A stretch of DNA of 64,000 nucleotides, from NCBI GenBank assembly GCA_016713645.1, contig JADJOU010000011.1, positions 1-64,000 on the forward strand, read 5' to 3'. This DNA comes from Bacteroidota bacterium. GTDB taxonomy: Bacteria > Bacteroidota > Bacteroidia > Chitinophagales > JADJOU01. The position numbers and the translations under genes are program-made. Positions 46,735 to 58,567 of this stretch are shown one piece after another; within the stretch, counting starts at the first letter, position 1, and the number at the start of each line of letters is the position of its first letter. Below the pieces are notes generated by a model. That model was not told where the DNA came from and made no database searches. It saw nothing but the letters and a program-made list of their open reading frames with translations.

Positions 46735-49700
46735 ATGAAAAAGTTTTATGTACTCCTGGGATTTATTGCGTGTTTTGCTATGAATGCAATGGCCCAAGGT
46801 AGTTGGTTGATGGGCGGTGAGTTTCAATTTAGACAATATCCCAACGACCCCAATAGAGTGATTGTTACCTTGAATTTGTACAGGCAATGTCAAGGAGGTG
46901 GTTTCCCCGCATCCAACAGTGTTAGGATATATTATAATGCGGTAAGTTGCTGTCTAAAAACGCTAGAGACACAGGTACTTCCAAGAGTTAATTCCTTGAG
47001 TGCCAAAGAGGTTTCGCCCCTTTGTCCTTTCAATCCAATCTTGACGACGTGTACTTTGCCAAGTTCATCTGCGCCAGGTGCTAGGATATACGTGTATGCG
47101 GATACAATCAATTTAAAAGGATTGAAGTGCGATGATTGGCGCTTTAGGTTTACAGCATCTGCTTCGGGAAATGATACTGTTCCAGAACCCACTCCACCAA
47201 CTAATCCACCAAATCCATGGATGATACGATCTGGCGCTAGAAATATTGCAGCTGCCGGAGAAAACAAATACTTTACTTTGGTGGGATTGTATAGCAATAA
47301 AATCCCAACAACATGCGGTGGAACAACATACGTTGGCAATACCTCACCTTTACACGTAGCAAATCCAATTATCTATTTGTGTGAAGGACAAGATAGAGAA
47401 ATTGAATTGGGTTTTTATGATGTTGATGGTGATATTTTAAAGTTTGAGCCTACTCAGCCGCTGGGCAAGGATCCATCGACTCCATTGCTCTTTGGAAATG
47501 GCGCCAGCTTTACCGATCCATTTGCGCCACAATCGACCGCTTTAGGAGAATATTTTATCTTTGATTCTGTTTGCGGTAAGTTTAAATTAAAAGTAATCGT
47601 ATCGAAATTAGGCTATTATGTCTTCGCCTTTAAAATAAAGGAGTACAGGGTTGTCTCACCAGGTTGTCCCCCAATACTGATTGGAGAGACGACGAGAGAT
47701 GTGGTAATCACTGTTATAAATACCCCCAATTGTAATGATCCCAATAGTATCACCCAACAATCTTATTATGATCCAATCAATCCACAAAATTTGAACGGAA
47801 ATGTGGTGATGAAGCCAGGTGGCACTTGTAACCAACAAGTCGAGGGGTGTAAAGGCAAATTGATTAAATTTGATGTTATAGCATACGCTGTTAACACTGC
47901 ACCAGGAGCTGCATTGAATATGATTGTCACGGAGCCACCTACCGTTGACAGAGTGAATGTGAAAATGACTTCTGACTATGTAGATGGTGTTGGATTTGCT
48001 CCAAAAGTGGGTACAGGGTATTTCGAATGGAATGTTCCTGCAAATCAAAAGCCGGGGAAATATCCATTCTTATTTCAGATACGGGATTGTATTGACGGAT
48101 TTATTGTCAGTAAACAATTGTTGATTGAAGTAGTTATAGATGATCCGACTAAGATTGATAAAGATTCTATGACATTCTGTCCATCTGGAAATATTCAGCA
48201 AGCTAAAATTATTGGCGGTCCAAAAGCTGCTTGGAGAGTCATTAGTGGTGATTTTGGGGCTAGTACTGATCCACCTGTTGGACCAGCAGGAGCGCCTTCT
48301 GTGGAGAGTTTTACTTTAGATATTGTTACTATTAACCAAAATACTTGTTTTGAGGCATTAAGTGCTAATTTCTGTGACAATAAAGATACGATTTGTGTTA
48401 ATGCAGTGCCAGATTTGAATTTGACGCTCAATCCGACAGCAACTGTTTCTAAGTGTTATATGGATACCTTAGGATTATCTGTATCTTCAATTCCTGCCGA
48501 GGGGCCATTTGCCTATTCTTGGTTTTCGAATTGTATGATTACGCCTAACAATGCTGCTAGTGCAGTTGGAACTGTTTGTCAACCGTTTACGATTTTTAGA
48601 GTAACTGTGACAGGAGGAAATGGATGTAATATGACCTTGTCTAAAAATGTGGCATGGCTAGGGATTCGTCCAACTACATTTATGACAACAGATCGAAAAT
48701 TTGTGTGTCCATTGGATACGATTCGAATTTCAACAGAGATTTCTGATGCATTGTGTGGACAAGATGATTACAATACATGTAGTGCAGATTCTGCTATTGC
48801 CAAAATAGAAGATGTGCGTGTAGCACCTGGAGCATTCCCTCAATTATATGCTGGACAATTGCGTTCAGGCAGGACTCAGGTTCTTTATAGAGGAAGTGAA
48901 TTGTATAAAGCAGGCTTTAGACCGGGAAAAGTGCGCGAGATTTCATTTGAAGTTGAGTCTTTTGTCAATCCTGTGAATTATGAGAATATAGAGTTGTTCT
49001 ATAAGTGTACCAATATTGATTCATTAAAGGCGAATTCATTCGAGACAGGAATGATACCTATAAAGGCAAAAATACTCAATCAATATTTGACGATAGGTTG
49101 GAATGATTACCCGTTAGATCCAGGATTGGAGTTCACATGGGATGGAAAGACGAATATTATTTTCGAATTGCGGTATACTTGTAATAATACACAAAAGGCA
49201 TCTGCAAGAACAAGAGATCAGGTCACGCAGTATACCAGTATCATTGGTACTTATTGGGATAAGGCAACATTGCAAAGTGCAACACCTACTTGGGCGAATA
49301 ATTTCCGTCCAAATTTAAAGATGAAATCATGCAAATTTGAGCCAATCAATTATACGTATACATGGAGTCCAAGTTATGGTTTGACAGATAGTACCATAAA
49401 AAATCCAAAAGTAGTTTTAAATCAGCCAGTAACTTATACCATGACAGCGACAAGTCCAAATGGTTGTGCATACTCTTCAAAGGTTTATGCTGATTACGAT
49501 ACCAATTTTGCTGTAAAAATTAATCCGAATGATAGAGACAAGTGTAATTTTGATACAGTAGAGATTCATGCAAAGCCGAATATCATTCCAGAGAAAAAGC
49601 CATATACATTTACTTGTATTTCTACTGTAGATCCTGATAAGAATTGCGATACAGCATCGGATAAATCAACGGCAAAAGTAGGAAGTGGTGTATTGAGTTC

Positions 49701-52132
49701 TTCAACATTTCCTGCAGCCACGCCATTTAAAGGGAATGTAACCGATGGAAGAACACAGATGCTATTCCTCGCAAATGAATTAAAAGGCGCTGGATTAAAG
49801 GCTGGTATCATTGATCGAATTTCCTTCTTAGTGATGAGCAAGGGAAGTACAACTGGCTATGCCGGATTGACAATAAAAATGGCATGTACTGGTCTTAATA
49901 CATTTTAGTTCTGCTGTTTTCCAACCATCTACTAATTTTCATCAAGTGTATAAAAATGATTATATCACTACCATCGGGGAGAATTTCTTCAAACTGGATG
50001 ATCCATATGAGTGGGATGGTACTAGTAATATTATTGTAGAAATTTGTTTTGATAATACAGGAACTTCTTCTACTGGAGCGGTTGATAATGTCGAAATGAC
50101 TCAATTCCTTCCTGCTGCAGGAAATAATAGATTGATACAGGCAGGAGTCAATAATTCGTCAGGTTGTGCAATGAATGCACAATCAGTAACGAATTACCGT
50201 CCGAATTTGAAATTCTTCATGTGTAAGCCAGTGCCACCTAAATCGCCATTGGTATATAAATACGAGTGGATACCAAATTACCAAATCAATAATATTGCTG
50301 CAAAAGATGTTATTGTATGGAATGATGTAACAACTAAATATGTCATTAGAGCTACTTATCAAAATGGTTGTAAAGTGTATGATACAATACGCGTGAATGT
50401 CGGAAAACCAGCAGTTGATTTCCTTCCTAGTCCTGCAGTTGTTTGTAAAGGAGAAGAAGTAGATTTAGACATTTTAAATGTATCTTCAACAACTTATGAG
50501 TATAAGTGGAGCGATCAGCCTGACTATGTATTGAATCCTTTGAGAACAGTTGCACCGAAAACGCCGAAGTATTATTACGTTCGAACAAGAGCAACGCCAG
50601 GAAAAGATACCTTGTGTTATAGAGATGACTCTGTTTTGGTGAGCATTCAAGAGAAGTCGACTATGCCGAATCTAGGGGATAAGGCGGTTATTTGTGAAGG
50701 CGGCAATATTGAATTGTCTGTTGATTCCTTTACTGGATATAAAAATGTGAAATGGTTGTATAATGGAGTGCCAATTGCAAGTGGTTATAAATTTAAAGCG
50801 ACTTTGCCAGGTACTTATTTTGCTACCGTAGATTCTGGAGCATGTAATAATCTTTCAACGCCGAAGTTACTAGAAGAGCGACCTTTGGAAACAGCCAAGG
50901 TATTCCCTCCAGTGGTGAATATATGTAAAGGTGAAGTTGCGACGATTTTCTATCAAGGATCATCTGGTGTGGGCAATGTTGATTGGAATAGAGGAAATCC
51001 TTCTACTTTAAAAGAGCGCGTATTTATTACAGATGCGGGAAAAGTATTCTTGAAAGATCCACAAAATCAATATGGATGTCCAATGCTCGTTGATACGGCT
51101 ATTGTGAACGTTTTTGATACACCTTCTGTGGATTTAGGACCTGATAAGACGTTCTGTCAAGGTGTTGGTCAAGAGGTAGAATTGAAAGTGATCAATCCAA
51201 CTGTTGGCGCCAATTATATTTGGAATGACAATGTCATAGGAGCTGGTAGAATCGTATCTAAGTCTGGCAGATATACTATTACTGCTAATTTGAATGGTTG
51301 TTTGAAATCTACAAGTATCAATGTTACGAATGACACGATTGGAAGCATTTTCCTCGGTCCCAAAATGGCACAATGCTGTGGTCAAGTCATAGACCATTTG
51401 CCTGTTGTTGTTGAAGATCCAAAGTACACTAGATTCTTGTGGTCGACAGGTGATATCACGCCAAATTTATATTTAAAGGATAATGATAAGAATGGAAGAT
51501 TCTGGTTGAAGGCTTATAAAGCGAATGGCTGTTATGATGAAGGGTATATAGATATTGAAAACAAGTGTTCTGAATTGGAACTTGTTTATGAGAAAAATGA
51601 AATCTATCTCGGACAAAACAACAAGGGCTATGCGAAGCATTTGAATGGAATTGCAGGAGCGAGAACCTACGCTTGGAGTGCGAAAGATGTTGCCAATCCT
51701 GTTGGCCCTGGATTTACAAGAGATGCCGTTTTTGGTCCTATTGATACGGGCTTAGTTTACTATAGGGTTACTACAAAATCTGTTGATAGCACCTATAATC
51801 CTCCTTTTGTTTGTGAGGAAACTGTTGAATTGCCATTTAAGGTATTGCCTGCGGATATTTATATCCCTAAGATATTCTCACCAAATGGGGATAATGTGAA
51901 TGACTTCTTAAAAATCACCAAGAAAGGTGAAGTTAATTTAAGAGAGGTTAGAGTTTATAACAGATGGGGTGAATTGATGCATGATGATCCTAATACACCT
52001 TGGGACGGAAGTTTCAAAGGGCAACCACAACCGTCAGGAACATATATTTTGTATGTTGTTTACGATAGAGTAGAGGTTAGACAACCTAGGTCAGAGGCGA
52101 AACTTGAATTTCCAATCACATTAATCAGATAA
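46735..52132 (+). CDS. Giant T9SS type B cargo/adhesin (one frame lesion)
   Basis: A roughly 1,799-residue secreted protein: signal MKKFYVLLGFIACFAMNAMA, an N-terminal beta domain (GSWLMGGEFQFRQY), PKD/Ig-like segments with (T)WSPSYG-type motifs, two tandem ~200-residue modules starting near 48760 and 49615 that share the text ISFxV, CTG, EWDGTSNII and NYRPNLKF-like ends, and a C-terminal CHU_C sorting domain (IPKIFSPNGDNVNDFLKI, VRVYNRWGELM). The only lesion is the T4 run 49903-49906, where removing one T gives NTFSSAVFQPSTNFHQVYK. It is followed by PorP/SprF and OmpA-like genes, as in SprB-SprF type clusters, so gliding or surface adhesion is likely. Confidence 0.85.
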
Positions 52133-52155
52133 TAATAAGCATAGAATACTATCAT

Positions 52156-53205
52156 ATGAAGAAGCTACTAAATATCCTTGTTATAACTTGTGCCAGTCTG
52201 ACATTGTCTGCTCAAGATATTCACTTTTCTCAATATTATGCCTTCCCAATGACATTAAATCCTGCCTTGACTGGCAAATTCAATGGGCATTACAGGATAA
52301 CGGGTATTTATAGAGATCAGTATTTTAATGGACCACAACCATCAGGAAAATTGTTTATGACTCCAGGTGGGGCGATTGATTTGTCTCTTTTTAAAGAGAA
52401 GTTAAGAAAACACGCATTTGGATTGGGATTTGCCTTTGTCAATGACCAGCAAAATGATAAAATGTTTAATGATTTGCGATTTTATGGAAGTGCTGGATTT
52501 ACCTTTGGATTGGGAGCGAAAGCGAAATCCCAATTATCCATCGGTGTTCAAGGAGTTTACAACCAATTGGGCTTTGATGCAAATAAGGCGGGCCTATTAG
52601 ACCATGTCGATGTCAAAGAAGTATATCAAAACACGCAGGTTCGCTCGTTTGATTTGAATACAGGTCTATTTTTCAATACGAAATTCAGTGATAGAACTAC
52701 CTTCTATATCGGTGGCGCAGTGTCTAATCTTTTAGGCCATAGAGTTGTATTTACCAGTACAAATAATAATGTCAAAGATTCTAAAATGCCTGTTCGATAT
52801 ACTGGCCATACTGGTTTTGAAATAGATGCTGGTAAGACGAAGCGTTGGATAATTATTCCGGGACTTTTGTATCAGAACCAAGCGAATTCCATGGAAGAGA
52901 ACTTTGGAGTGACAGTGGGATACCATTTTGTCAATGAAGAGGACAATAAAGTGACTATGTTCTTGGGCTGTTGGAATCGATGGAATGCACTGAAATTTGA
53001 ATCAATTATTCCAAAAATTGGCTTTGAATTTAAGAAGGTAAGAATTTCTGGTGCTTATGATATCAATTTAGGTGGATTGGGAACAGATACAAAGACTGCA
53101 AAATATGGAAATCCATTGTCTTCATTCGAGATTGCAATTAGCTTTATTGGCATGTTCCAACCAGGCATCAAAGAAGAGATATACCTCTTTAACCCAAGAT
53201 ACTAA
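52156..53205 (+). CDS. PorP/SprF family type IX secretion membrane protein
   Basis: Outer membrane barrel of the PorP/SprF family, 349 residues with signal MKKLLNILVITCASLTLSAQ. The family hallmark is the N-terminal DIHFSQYYAFPMTLNPALTGKFNG, and beta strands with glycine-aromatic pattern follow to IGMFQPGIKEEIYLFNPRY. In other Bacteroidota these proteins are needed to secrete or tether a specific CHU_C protein encoded just upstream. Here that is the adhesin, 23 bases before. It is the middle gene of the cassette. Confidence 0.92.
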   Translation: MKKLLNILVITCASLTLSAQDIHFSQYYAFPMTLNPALTGKFNGHYRITGIYRDQYFNGPQPSGKLFMTPGGAIDLSLFKEKLRKHAFGLGFAFVNDQQNDKMFNDLRFYGSAGFTFGLGAKAKSQLSIGVQGVYNQLGFDANKAGLLDHVDVKEVYQNTQVRSFDLNTGLFFNTKFSDRTTFYIGGAVSNLLGHRVVFTSTNNNVKDSKMPVRYTGHTGFEIDAGKTKRWIIIPGLLYQNQANSMEENFGVTVGYHFVNEEDNKVTMFLGCWNRWNALKFESIIPKIGFEFKKVRISGAYDINLGGLGTDTKTAKYGNPLSSFEIAISFIGMFQPGIKEEIYLFNPRY

Positions 53206-53250
53206 AAAAACACTATACACTAAATTACTAAATAAGAAAGATTAACGGCT

Positions 53251-55368
53251 ATGATGAAACGACTAAATTTACTTTTGATCCTTGTATGTTGCATGATGAT
53301 GAATCAAATAGATGCTCAGGATGAGGCGGTAAAAAATGAATTGGAACAGGAACTGATCATGCACAAAAAAGTGAGTGTTCGAAAGAAGCTCAAATTGGCA
53401 AAAAAGTTGGAGGCGCAAGGGTCTTATGTAAATGCAGTAAAATATTATGAGAGTGCGGTTGTTAAGAAACCGACCAATAAATGTATTATCAGTAAATTGG
53501 CAGAACTTAATTATAAATTGCGCGATTATGAGAAGTCTGAAACTTGGTTTAAGCGAATGATTCAAGTTGATGAAGATTACTATGACAACGCTCGATTATT
53601 CTATGCTAGAAGTATGAAATACAACGCGAGATACGATAGCGCTATTACTGAATTTAAGACTTTTAAAAAAGGAAAAATCAGTGAGAATATGGCTAATATT
53701 GTCAAGAATGAAATTGCTGGTTGTGAATATGGAATCGCTATTCAGGATTCATTGGTGAAAGATATCTTAGTTGAGCATGTCGTTGGCTTGAATGGAAATT
53801 TACAAGAATTTGCGCCAAGACCAATTGACAAAGACAAAATACTATATTCTTCATTGATTTCAGATACTGCGCTCAATTTGTCTAGATTGAGAGATAAAAG
53901 TGATTACTACACGAAATTACTTTTCTCTCAAAAAGATGGAAATATTTGGAGTGCACCAGTTGAATTGCCTGAGTCAATTAATGTCGGGACAGCGCACGTA
54001 GGCAATGGATATATGACAGAAGATGCTCAAACTATTTATTATACTGTTTGTAAGGAGAGTTCTTTATTGATGATGGAATGCAAAATTCATAAAGCTATTA
54101 AAGAAGCAGAGGGATGGAAGTCTGAAGAATTGAAAGAATTCAATAAATTGGGAAATACCAATACACAGCCAGCTGTCATGTCAACGAAGGAAGGCAAGAA
54201 TTATTTATTCTTTGCGTCTGACAGAGAAGGTGGCAAAGGTGGAATGGATATCTATTATGCAGAAATCAATAGTGATGGAAGTTTTGGTAAAATTGCCAAT
54301 GCTGGAACAATAAATACGATATCAGATGAATTGACACCATATTACAATAAGAAAGACGCAAAGTTCTATTTCAGTTCTGATGGACATCCAAGTATTGGAG
54401 GTTTAGACGTATTCTATACAACTGGTGAGCCAGGAAATTGGGGTGAAATTAAGAATGCTAAAATGCCAGTAAACTCTTCTGTTGATGATATTTATTTTGC
54501 ACTCAATGATAAGAACAAAGGGTTTTTAACGACAAATAGAAAAGGATCAATTTCTCCAAGAGGTTCTACTTGTTGTGATGATATTTGGTCTGTCGATCTT
54601 TTGAGAGATTGCCATATCAAGTGTACATTTGCCAATGAAAAAGATACGACAAGAAGCCTTTTAGCTAATGTGAGTGTATCTCTATACAATAGCAAAGGAG
54701 AATTGTCTGGTTCAATGATGACATCAGATATTGATAATATTGTTTTCAAAATAGAGCCTGCTCAAACCTACAAGATGAATGGTATGAAAGACGGATTTTT
54801 TCCATTTGTTGAGACTTTCGTTTCTCCGAATGAATGTCCGAATAATGATACCGTTTCTAAATTTTGTTTGATGACGCCAATCGAGAAAACAAAGTATGTC
54901 GTAGAGAATCTATATTTTGCTTTCGATAAGGCTGATGTTAAAGAGAGCTATTTCTATGTGATGGATTCTATTTTGAGTATTTTAGCTATGTATCCAAACC
55001 TATATTTGAAAATAGATGGCCATACGGATTACAGAGGAACGATTGCATATAACCAAGGACTTTCTGAAAGAAGATGCAAGGCAGCAGCGGAATATTGTAT
55101 CAAGAAAGGATTGAGCATGGATAGAATTATCATGAAAGGATTCAGTGAATTGGTTCCAATCGCGCCAAACGAAAATGAAGATGGATCTGATAATCCAGCA
55201 GGTCGTGATAAGAACAGACGTGTAGAGTTTAGAATCCTAGCTGAAGCTGGCAAAGATCCGGGCATCGAAATTGAGTACAAAGATACAACGCCTCAAGATC
55301 TTCAAGAAGGTGAGCGCGGCTTGTTTGACAAAAAACAAAAGAGAGATGTAGATAGTCTCAATAAATAA
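53251..55368 (+). CDS. OmpA family protein with TPR and PD40-type repeats
   Basis: A 705-residue protein with a signal MMKRLNLLLILVCCMMMNQI, then TPR-like helices (KLEAQGSYVNAVKYYESAVV; YKLRDYEKSETWFKRMI), then a WD40/PD40-like propeller (residues ~190-450, DREGGKGGMDIYYAEI, SSDGHPSIGGLDVFYT) and a C-terminal OmpA peptidoglycan-binding domain (FAFDKADVKES; IDGHTDYRGTIAYNQGLSERR; GRDKNRRVEFRI). This layout is typical of the OmpA-like partner of PorP/SprF, known as PorE-like. It probably anchors the surface cargo to the cell wall. It ends in a strong terminator. Confidence 0.9.
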   Translation: MMKRLNLLLILVCCMMMNQIDAQDEAVKNELEQELIMHKKVSVRKKLKLAKKLEAQGSYVNAVKYYESAVVKKPTNKCIISKLAELNYKLRDYEKSETWFKRMIQVDEDYYDNARLFYARSMKYNARYDSAITEFKTFKKGKISENMANIVKNEIAGCEYGIAIQDSLVKDILVEHVVGLNGNLQEFAPRPIDKDKILYSSLISDTALNLSRLRDKSDYYTKLLFSQKDGNIWSAPVELPESINVGTAHVGNGYMTEDAQTIYYTVCKESSLLMMECKIHKAIKEAEGWKSEELKEFNKLGNTNTQPAVMSTKEGKNYLFFASDREGGKGGMDIYYAEINSDGSFGKIANAGTINTISDELTPYYNKKDAKFYFSSDGHPSIGGLDVFYTTGEPGNWGEIKNAKMPVNSSVDDIYFALNDKNKGFLTTNRKGSISPRGSTCCDDIWSVDLLRDCHIKCTFANEKDTTRSLLANVSVSLYNSKGELSGSMMTSDIDNIVFKIEPAQTYKMNGMKDGFFPFVETFVSPNECPNNDTVSKFCLMTPIEKTKYVVENLYFAFDKADVKESYFYVMDSILSILAMYPNLYLKIDGHTDYRGTIAYNQGLSERRCKAAAEYCIKKGLSMDRIIMKGFSELVPIAPNENEDGSDNPAGRDKNRRVEFRILAEAGKDPGIEIEYKDTTPQDLQEGERGLFDKKQKRDVDSLNK

Positions 55369-55389
55369 AGATTCACCAATAAAACAATA

Positions 55390-55419
55390 AAAGCTTGAGT
55401 ATATTTACTCAAGCTTTTT
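55390..55419 (+). terminator. Terminator after the T9SS cassette
   Basis: AAGCTTGAGTA / TACTCAAGCTT stem with TATT loop, followed by a T run. It lies 22 bases after the OmpA stop and just before the next ATG (55422), so it also closes off any read-through. Confidence 0.9.
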
Positions 55420-55421
55420 TT

Positions 55422-56546
55422 ATGGGCAAATTGATACAAGTTTTATTCATTTTTTTATGTTTTGCTTTCGCATTGAAGGCACAGCAGATTGCTGTATTTG
55501 AAGACGATAGAAGGCATTTATTTGTGTTTGAAAATCTCGGCATTAAGAAGATTGAATACATTCCCGTATCGCGTTATTATGTAGGAAAGGAATATGTCGC
55601 TTATATCAATAATTTGAATGAGTTTAAAATCTATTACAAAGGGAAGAAGTATCTAATCATGTCTACGCCGCCAGATACGATTGTCGCACAAGACTATTTA
55701 TTGGGTTATGTGCAAGCAAATCAATTGGGGGTATTCAATGGAAGGGAAAGCAGGACGATTCAAACTTGGATTGAGCCTCAATTTTATTTGGGAGATAGTT
55801 TGTTTACATTCATCGACAATTTTCAAGCGTTTAGAGTGTATGAAAATGAAGAGAATAAAAAGATAGAAACATGGGCGACGGGCCAATTTTGGGCGCATGA
55901 CAATATCGCGGCCTATGTCGGAAATCAAGGAGATTTAAAGGTCTATTATCGCGGGGAAACGCGCGTTTTAGAATCGTATAAATCGGATTATGTGAAAATC
56001 GCCAAGGATATTATTGCCTACAATGATTATAAGGACTTTTTTAAAATTTTCAGTGCTGGTGAGCAATACGATATGGAAAATTATAAGGTCTATCAATATG
56101 AAGTGGGAAATGGATTTGCTGTTTATTACAATAATATCAATGAGTGGATTGGTTTTTATGGCGGAGAGCGGATTCAATTATTGCCTACAAAACCTAAATT
56201 TTTCAACATTTAGCGAAATATGATGGTCTTTGCTGACCAGGGAAATAAATTTTTTGTGTTTTACAAAGGCGTGAAAACACAATTGGAGAGCTATATCCCG
56301 ACGGATTATAAAATGGATGACGACATCCTCGTCTATAAAGATTTATATGGCAAACTCAAGGGATTTAAAAATGGTGTAAAATTGGATATCTCTTCACAAA
56401 TTGCGATAGAATTCGAATTGCAAAATCATTGCATCATTTATTACGATAGAACCAAAGCCTTGAAAAAAGTCTGGTATGAAGGCATTGAGTATTTCTACAA
56501 TGAAGAAGATGTTGAGCGTTCGGAAAAGAAAGAACAGCGCTATTGA
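55422..56546 (+). CDS. Secreted repeat protein, WG-like (in-frame stop)
   Basis: A roughly 374-residue protein with signal MGKLIQVLFIFLCFAFALKAQ. The mature part has about eight repeats of 30-40 residues in which VAYINNLNEFKIYYKGK-like, FTFIDNFQAFRVYENEE-like and ENYKVYQYEV-like segments recur, similar to WG/propeller repeats. In-frame TAG at 56211-56213 splits it. A paired indel (remove one T at 56199-56203, add one A at 56216-56218) gives PKFSTFSENMMVFADQGN, which fits the repeat pattern better than a simple stop. Not T9SS-tagged. Function unknown. Confidence 0.65.
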
Positions 56547-56550
56547 TTTT

Positions 56551-58419
56551 CTACTCAGACAGCTCCATCCATCGCAACGTTTTGACTTCTTCTAATTCTT
56601 CGAGTTCTTTGAATCGCTTGGAGAGTTTTTCAATCTCCGCATAATCAGAAATGCTTCCCAATTGAGTGGTGATGGCTTCTTTCTCTTTGGCGTATTTTTC
56701 AATATCTCGCTCTAAATTGCGCAGTTCTTTTTGCTCTGTATAGCTCAGTTTTTTGCCTGTTTCTTTTGTTGTCTCTTTGACAATTTCTTTGGGTGAATTG
56801 TTGGGTTTGGATTTTGTATCCTGCTCCAATTCGGCGGTTTCTTTAATTTGAGCTAGGTAATCTCTGTATGTGCCGTTGTAATCGGTGATGATGCCATCTC
56901 CTTCAAATATGAAAAGGTGGTCGACGATTTTATCCATGAAGTAACGATCGTGTGTAACGATGATTAGGCAACCGTCAAAGTCTTCGAGAAAATCTTCTAA
57001 AACATTTAGAGTGAGAATATCCAAATCATTGGTTGGCTCATCTAGTATTAGGAAATTGGGGTTTTGCATGAGAATCATGAGCAAGGTCAATCTCCGCTTT
57101 TCTCCCCCGCTTAGCTTAGATACAAAGGTATATTGGTCTTTGGGGGTAAACAAGAATCGCTCGAGCATTTGCGAAGCGGATATTTCCTTACCCCCTTTTA
57201 GTGGAATATAACTGGCAACTTCCTGCAGGACTTCTATCACTCGTTTATCCTCGTTGAGTTTGATACCATCTTGGGTGTAATAACCGATTTTGATGGTATC
57301 CCCGACGACGATTTCTCCCGTATCAGGCTTTTCAAGACCCATGATCATATTGAGGAAGGTAGATTTTCCAACCCCGTTTTTGCCGATGATGCCCAACTTT
57401 TCAAATCGCTTGAATTTATAATCGAATTTTTTGACGATTTTAAAATCTCCAAAAGCTTTTTGAACATTCCTAAATTCAAGGATTTTACTCCCCATTCTCT
57501 GGGAGATAATTTCCAATTGAACGCGGTCGTCGGAGATTTTTTGCGAAGCTGCTTTTTCAGTGTCATAAAAAGCATCGATTCTCGATTTTGCTTTGGTGCT
57601 GCGCGCTTGAGGCATTCTCCGCATCCAATCTAATTCTTTGCGATAGAGGTTTTTTGCCTTGTCTATATTGGCATTTTTAATCTCTACGCGCTCTTGTTTT
57701 TCTCCAAATAATAGGAATAATTGCCCTTGTATTTGTATAAAATGCCATCTTCCAATTCTAGGATTTGATTGCACACCCGATCGAGAAAATAGCGATCATG
57801 CGTGACCATCAGAAGGGTGATTTTATCTGCCTTGGAGGTATTCTTCTAACCATTCAATCATCTCTATGTCGAGGTGGTTGGTCGGCTCATCCATGATGAT
57901 AAAGTCGGGTTCGTCTAGGAGAAGTTTTGCGAGGGCAACTCTTTTGCGCTGTCCGCCCGACAAGGTGCTTCCAATTTGACTTAGGTCGAAAATCTTGAGT
58001 TTTCCCAAAATCTGCTTGACTTTTACATCGATATCCCACGCCTCTTGTTTATCCATCATCTCCATTGAATCGGTGAGCCGATCGTCGATGATATTATTGT
58101 CCATGCAATATTCATACTCCTTTACCGCCATAAGTTTGGGGTTGTTGGAGTCAAATACGAGTTCTTCGATGGTTTTGGTGAGGTCTAAAATGGGCTCTTG
58201 ATGGAGAAAGGCCATTTTGATATCTTTATGTACCATGACTTTGGAGCCTATATTGGGGGCTTCAATGCCTGCAATGGTCTTGAGTAAGGTGGTTTTTCCC
58301 GTGCCATTTTTGGCGATTAAGGCAATTTTGTCGCCTCGATTGATGTATAGGGAAAGGTTTTGGAAAAGTATTTTCTCACCGTAATGCAGCGATAAGTCTT
58401 CTATGCTTAAATAATTCAT
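56551..58419 (-). CDS. ABC-F family ATPase, Uup-like (two frame lesions)
   Basis: Cytoplasmic ABC-F protein acting on translation or ribosomes, starting at ATG 58417-58419 (MNYLSIEDLSLHYGEKIL). Two ATP-binding cassettes: first Walker A AKNGTGKTTLLK and signature LSGGQRKRVALAK with IIMDEPTNHLD; second IIGKNGVGKSTFLN, LSGGEKRRLTLL and LILDEPTNDLD, joined by a linker with charged helices. The C-terminal coiled coil (ELRNLERDIEKYAKEKE) favours Uup. Lesions at about 57836 (one base missing in CTCC) and at the T5 run 57697-57701 (one A missing on the coding strand); the bridging text is SKADKITLLMVTHDRYFL and KNYSYYLEKKQERVEI. Confidence 0.92.
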
Positions 58420-58567
58420 AATGGGGCTGTAAAACAAGCAAAATAAAGCGATTTCGACAGTTTTTGTTTTACACACATTGACAATGTGGATTATTTTATT
58501 TGAAATTATTTGGCATTTTAACAATTATCCATCATCTTGCAGTTCCTAAAAAAAATAAATTAAAAAA

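Noticed and set aside
32914..56213. Stop codon reassignment (TAA or TAG read as sense)
   Set aside because: Most genes in the window end in TAA or TAG without read-through, and only accD and the WG-like gene have an internal stop. Consensus error or double indel explains both.
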